Below, in pieces: positions 59,524 to 64,000 of a DNA stretch of 64,000 nt (positions within the stretch are counted from its first letter, which is position 1; each line of letters begins with the position of its first letter). This stretch comes from Aporrectodea caliginosa (lineage: Eukaryota; Annelida; Clitellata; Crassiclitellata; Lumbricidae): positions 1,467,501-1,531,500 of the forward strand of contig JACEVL010006403.1 of NCBI GenBank assembly GCA_020284085.1, read 5' to 3'. The notes below the pieces were generated by a model. It did not search any database. It was not told the DNA's origin and worked only from the letters and a program-made list of their open reading frames with translations. Position numbers and translations under genes: made by a program.

Positions 59524-61768
59524 TCGCCGTGATCGTCTTTGATCGTCTGATTGATTATGCTGCTCGATCACGTGATCACTTTTGTGGTTTGAATGTTCCA
59601 TCGTACAGTTCTTTTGCCAGATCTTTGTTGTTTGTTATACCCATTTCTTCCGTAGAATAAAATGGGCGGCTCGGCTCTTCTCCTTCGGGGCTTCCCGTTT
59701 GGAAATGATCTTTCGTATTGTTTGCAAGACAGTCTGAGGTAAAAGCCGGAGAATTTTTCCTCGTTTTGTGCTTGATTCTGGCCAGGCTTTGCTTTGGTTT
59801 GCGTGATGCAAAGAGAATGGTGATATACCGTATGTCTGTTGTTGGGTCAGATGAACATTTGCTTTGCCTGGAAGGATTTTGTGGTAAAGAATTTTTTGTT
59901 ACAGAGGTTGAAAGTTTTGGTGTGTTGAAATCAGGTTTGTTTAGGCCATGTAGATGTCAAAAAAATTTGATTACTTAGCCTCAGCTGCACAGACTTTTTG
60001 AACAACTGTGGTTATGTTGTTTAAAAAATGCTTTACTTGATGTATGCTGATCTTTCATGTAGTGAAAACATTTTATTTGTTTGGCCTGAATAGGGTCATT
60101 TACTGTAGTCATTCTGGACGCTAAAATTGACTCAAGCTCTTGGAAAATTGGAGATTTTTATGTGATAAAATAGTTTGCTTTTAACAGTTGCAGAGAATTT
60201 TAGATTGCATGCAATAAAATGTCGCTTTTAATTTAGGTTGACCTAGATAACTTTAACATAATTGAGTGATAAACTATGAGCATCACAAATTGTCTTTAAA
60301 CTTTTATAGCTAGACAAACTAGTGAACAATAGTAGCAAATAAACGGTGATTGTTATTTGTAAATTAACGAATAGAAAGCTATTTCCACATGTTTGCTCTT
60401 TGTTGATCTGAAGCCCGGCTCGACATGAGTTGGTTTTAAGGACTGCATTATCTGGATTTATTCCATGCTCCTGCACGCGTGCTGATCTAGTGACTTTACT
60501 GCTGAAGACAGATGATGTCTTTTTTCGGGAAGTCACGTGGAATTATGACTGCTGATTTGTGTCCCGTTTGTTTCACTGTTTATTTCGTTTATCCATTTGA
60601 TTTGTCTGTGTCGTCTGAAATATGATTCAGTTCTACGAATGCAATAAGGACCTGTTTCACATGAATTCAGTATTCTATCTGCACAGAACATTATTGTATT
60701 TATTCAGATAATAGCCCGGGTGTACGTTGTGGCTTTCGTAGATGCTGTGATAAATGCGTGTATGTATAAAATCATCCATCTCTACATTTCAGAGCCGCCG
60801 CTCCGTGTGATCTAGAGAAGTTTCTCACTAGTTTAACACTTTAATGATGAGCTGCATTGGTTTCCCAGTCGCTTTTAGTACACATTCGTCGTTCAAGTTT
60901 TAATGTACTTTCTTCCCAGGCTGCTTTTGGACACCTAGTGGACCAACCCATCTGCCTAGGCTGCCAGGTATTTCCATTTTTAACCGGTGTGAATGTTCCC
61001 CCAGTTAACAGCTCCAAAAGAATTAGTAGCTATTATTATTATTTAATCATTTCTACTAGTTATTAGTGTGGCACAAAGGAAAATGTCTGAGCTATCAGGC
61101 CTCTTACTTAGAAGTGTTAAAGAAAGTTTAATTCAATACAATGGCTTTATTATTGATTATTTCTCTAGTAGCATGAGGTTATAGTGAACCCAAAGTTGTT
61201 GCAATAATAAATTGAATACTAAAATAGTACGCTGCTGCCTGTAAAAAGCTTTGCTTGATCGACTAGCTATCAATGATTCAATATATACCATTCTACGTTG
61301 AAAGTTTAATCTTCTTTTCTGCGCTTGATATCTAAACCTGCAGACTGGCTATTCCAGGCATGAATTTCACTGTCCTTGCACAAACTGATTAGATGCACAG
61401 TAAATTAGCTTCATTGTAGTCATTTATATTAACTTCATTATACACTGATCGGGTAAAGTGTGACGATGTAGGAGATTGGTTAAGTAGTCAGCTCCAGGTG
61501 AAAGTATGTAAATGGAAGTTTGTAGGTTTGAGCCTTGCATGAGATAGTCCTGTGTTTGGACTTACTTACATCTCGTAGTGTCCATTGTGTGACGTGTTCC
61601 ACTGAGAGTGGAACTACAGATGAAATACTGAACAAATAATGCAGTTTAATAAAGTCCATTGAGTAAGGTGAAAGCAGTGACAGTTTTCGTATGTATCTTC
61701 ATTCTTTGCTGTAGTGAACTTTTGACTGAAACCCAGAAACGACTTCTTGGAGTTTCTTTATGTGCAGC
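59524..61768 (+). other. Tomosyn 3' UTR and downstream sequence
   Basis: Probably 3' UTR up to about 59680 or 60235, then AT-rich sequence. No gene recognised; the 86-codon frame at 59718-59978 lacks any support. Confidence 0.5.
59656..59661 (+). terminator. Candidate polyadenylation signal for tomosyn
   Basis: AATAAA lies 133 bp after the TGA, giving a short 3' UTR. Another AATAAA follows at 60213-60218 and could give a longer one. Neither use is shown by sequence alone. Confidence 0.45.
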
Positions 61769-61949
61769 CATGGGCGTATTTAGGGGGTGGTTTTACGGGT
61801 TCAAACTCCCAAAATAAGTTCCTAAAAAAAATTTTTTATATGCTTTTACATGGGAAATACCCAAAACACCTTAGTTTTTGCGACCATCTCCAATAGAAAC
61901 CCCCGAAATCTTAAAACCCCTACGAAATTTTTTCCTGGCTACGCCCATG
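61769..61949. mobile_element. Small hAT-like MITE, copy 2 (intact)
   Basis: The ends CATGGGCGTA and TACGCCCATG are flanked by a perfect 8-bp duplication, tgtgcagc (61761-61768, 61950-61957). Whole-length relative of 10663-10845. Confidence 0.85.
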
Positions 61950-61957
61950 TGTGCAGC

Positions 61958-63500
61958 AAGGCTAAAACTGATTTGTCTCTGTTTAACGGATGCAAAGACT
62001 GTGAGCCCTGAATGCCTCCCCCACTTAAGAATTGTACATTGCCAGTCAGTCGTGTAGAAATCGTTTATGCATTCCTCATTTACGTTTGGCTGTATTGTTG
62101 TATCTATCACAATGTGTGCCCATTATTTCCTATTTATTTTTGACCGCTTCTGATCTTTTTTCTGTGCAATATTTTTGTTTCAGCTGATTTTTTTGTTTAG
62201 ATGATTGATTTGTCATTAATCTGATCGTTGTTGATTTCCATTTAATGTTGGTGATTTTTAATCCATCTGATTGTCGATACTCTTGATTGATTTTGCTGTA
62301 GATACAACTAATCATCATCTATTATACATGTAGTTAATTAATTAGTTGTAATCTTAATCTGCTCTGAGCGTTGCAACATATTATAACTGATTTTGTTGTT
62401 CTAACTGTTGATGCATATTGTGATTACTTTTGCTGCATACCACTTTATGGCTGCGCTGCATTTGAGATAGCTGTGTGCGAAATAGCAATGCCATGGTAGA
62501 ATAATTCCACTGTACAGCTATGTACGCCGGTTTGCAATTGTTGCAGTTGCTATGGTAGAACACATTTGTTCAGAGCAGCTTAACTGAGTCTTACTGATTA
62601 GAATTATAAATATGCTTAAATTAACTGACGGCTGGAATGATTAATCTGTTTTATTGCAGTTCGATCAGTTATTTCTTGTGTTTTTCGCCCGGTTGTTTAG
62701 GGAGAGCGACACACGTCGTGTTTTTATGATTGGTTGATTCCGATGGTTTCTGAGAATAATTATTCTACAGTTATTTGTTTCATTATTTATGTTTATCTGT
62801 TTTATTCGTTTGAAAATCTGTAAATTGTTCAACTAAATGTTTAAATGTGTGTTTGACGACTGAAGCGTTTTAGTTGATAAATTGACTAGTTGTTTAAGTA
62901 AATCATTAATTGGTACATAAAGTGATTTTTTTATTTAAATACGGAATTAAGCAAGTGATTAAGTAAGGAATTAGTTAAGTAGTGAAAGATTAACCAGCCG
63001 TTGGTTGTTAGTTATGATCTTGTTGATAAATTTGTGGATTTGGTTTTAGCCAATAAATTGTCAACTGTTTCTGCGTGTTATTAGACGCTTGGTACAGTGA
63101 AACACTGTTAGCATGCAGCCAAAGAGAGGCACATCATAGGACCTGTGCGTTATACGTGTGTGGGTTAGCAAGGCTTACAGCAACGTATAGCTACTGGTAC
63201 TTGACCAGATGCCATCATTTGACAGATGTCAAAGTTTGTAATGCTGTCATTAAAGCAGACCGAAATTTGGTATTGGTTAGCCTCCACCATTCTCAGTAAT
63301 GACTTTGGTGACTTCGGCCGGTACTGCTGTCCATGGTTACATAATAATTATACCGGGTTATACCCAGTAGAATATGCGCTATGCACAGACTGCTAGGCTG
63401 ATGAAGAAGAAGCAGAGATACTGTGAGATGTTATCTACCAGTAGGAAAATGTACAAAACACGACTGGCTGATACTTTTAAATTTGGAAAAGTGCTGGTTA
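61958..63500. other. Downstream AT-rich sequence
   Basis: No gene, RNA or repeat recognised. Confidence 0.5.
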
Positions 63501-64000
63501 TTGTATGTCATGGGAAGAGAAAAATTCACATGACTTGGGGTAAAGTTTTGAAAGCAGAAAAGAGCAACTAGAATGATTTGATGTTACAAACAGTGGTTAA
63601 ATTCAGCCGGATCCCGCCAGATCTCAGATCCGGCTCCTCTGCTTTCAGAACCGCAACCTGAACTAGGTGATCCGCAACCTGAACTAGGTGATCCGCCACC
63701 ATACAGCTGAGATCCGCCACCTAAATATATGTTTTGCTAAAAAATCGATGATACGCATCATGTGTCACGCGTTTTTAGCTATAGGCCTATCCGAATAACA
63801 AGTATCAGTTATAGATACACCAGAAGGACTTAGGTTTTAGCTTTGCAAAAATTTGGAGATCTACCACCTCTGGATGAGCAATATAACCACTGGTTACACG
63901 GGTTCGAGCTGTGAACCAAGGTTGAAAAGGTGTGGGCTAACAATATTGGAGAGAAGGAGCAGAGGAGACCTAACTAAAGCTTACAAGATTATCACTGGAA
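63501..64000 (+). pseudogene. LINE ORF2 relic interrupted by a MITE
   Basis: Around 63550-63582 the sequence decodes, with one frame slip, to a KVLKAEKRATRMI-like stretch. After 63900 it decodes to LERRSRGDLTKAYKIITG, the typical end region of a non-LTR RT protein. The two parts were separated by the element at 63591-63892. It runs off the window. Confidence 0.55.
63591..63892. mobile_element. hAT-like MITE, 302 bp
   Basis: The ends CAGTGGTTAAATT and (reversed) CAGTGGTTATATT are inverted. The flanks gttacaaa and gttacacg share 6 of 8 bases. The interior holds GATCCGCAACCTGAACTAGG twice in tandem and several GGATCCG/CGGATCC-like palindromes. Confidence 0.75.

Noticed and set aside
59718..59978. 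86-codon frame downstream of tomosyn
   Set aside because: No similarity, no splice context, and it lies in the likely 3' UTR or just beyond.

Overview
The window is animal nuclear DNA: GT-AG introns of 0.3-7.7 kb, AT-rich intergenic sequence, many microsatellites and several families of tRNA-derived SINEs, a CR1/L2-like LINE and hAT-like DNA transposons. The proteins and repeats fit a marine invertebrate, perhaps a deuterostome such as an echinoderm or hemichordate. That placement is an inference and is weak.

Nearly the whole window (6295-59523, + strand) is one gene, a tomosyn orthologue (syntaxin-binding protein 5 / STXBP5L family). I reconstructed 30 coding exons by reading the splice junctions and following the family's conserved order: N-terminal WD40 repeats (exons 1-19), a hypervariable linker carried mostly by one 874-nt exon (exon 20), more WD40 sequence (exons 21-27), a tail (28-29) and a C-terminal R-SNARE-like coiled coil ending in [10 protein letters not shown] (exon 30). 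All junction phases agree. The joined CDS is 4050 nt (1349 aa plus stop) when one copy of exon 5 is counted. Exon 5 occurs twice in tandem. The two copies have two differences, both silent, although the flanking intron sequence has diverged clearly more; this is the most striking observation here. Exon 20 also holds a candidate SUMO-interacting motif (VIDLT followed by acidic residues).

Upstream (1-6176) there is an array of TTCCACC hairpins, a possible last exon of an unidentified upstream gene (940-1164), a 985-bp hAT-like element with a perfect 8-bp target duplication, a LINE 3' end, and a stretch rich in the palindrome TAGGCCTA. Two short upstream ORFs precede the tomosyn ATG.

The introns are full of mobile DNA. 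A 5'-truncated CR1/L2-like LINE with an open 354-codon ORF (35709-36840, minus strand) has a 3' tail that is also found on a tRNA-derived SINE (45467-45681) and in about a dozen fragments, which suggests a SINE/LINE pair sharing a 3' end. An 875-bp hAT-like element sits inside a 1657-bp hAT-like element (43605-45261), each with a perfect 8-bp target duplication. Other inverted-repeat elements lie at 8906, 10663, 12905, 21442, 31204, 55995, 61769 and 63591. Downstream of the gene (59524-64000) there is a probable polyA signal, AT-rich sequence, and a LINE relic split by a small hAT-like element at the right edge.
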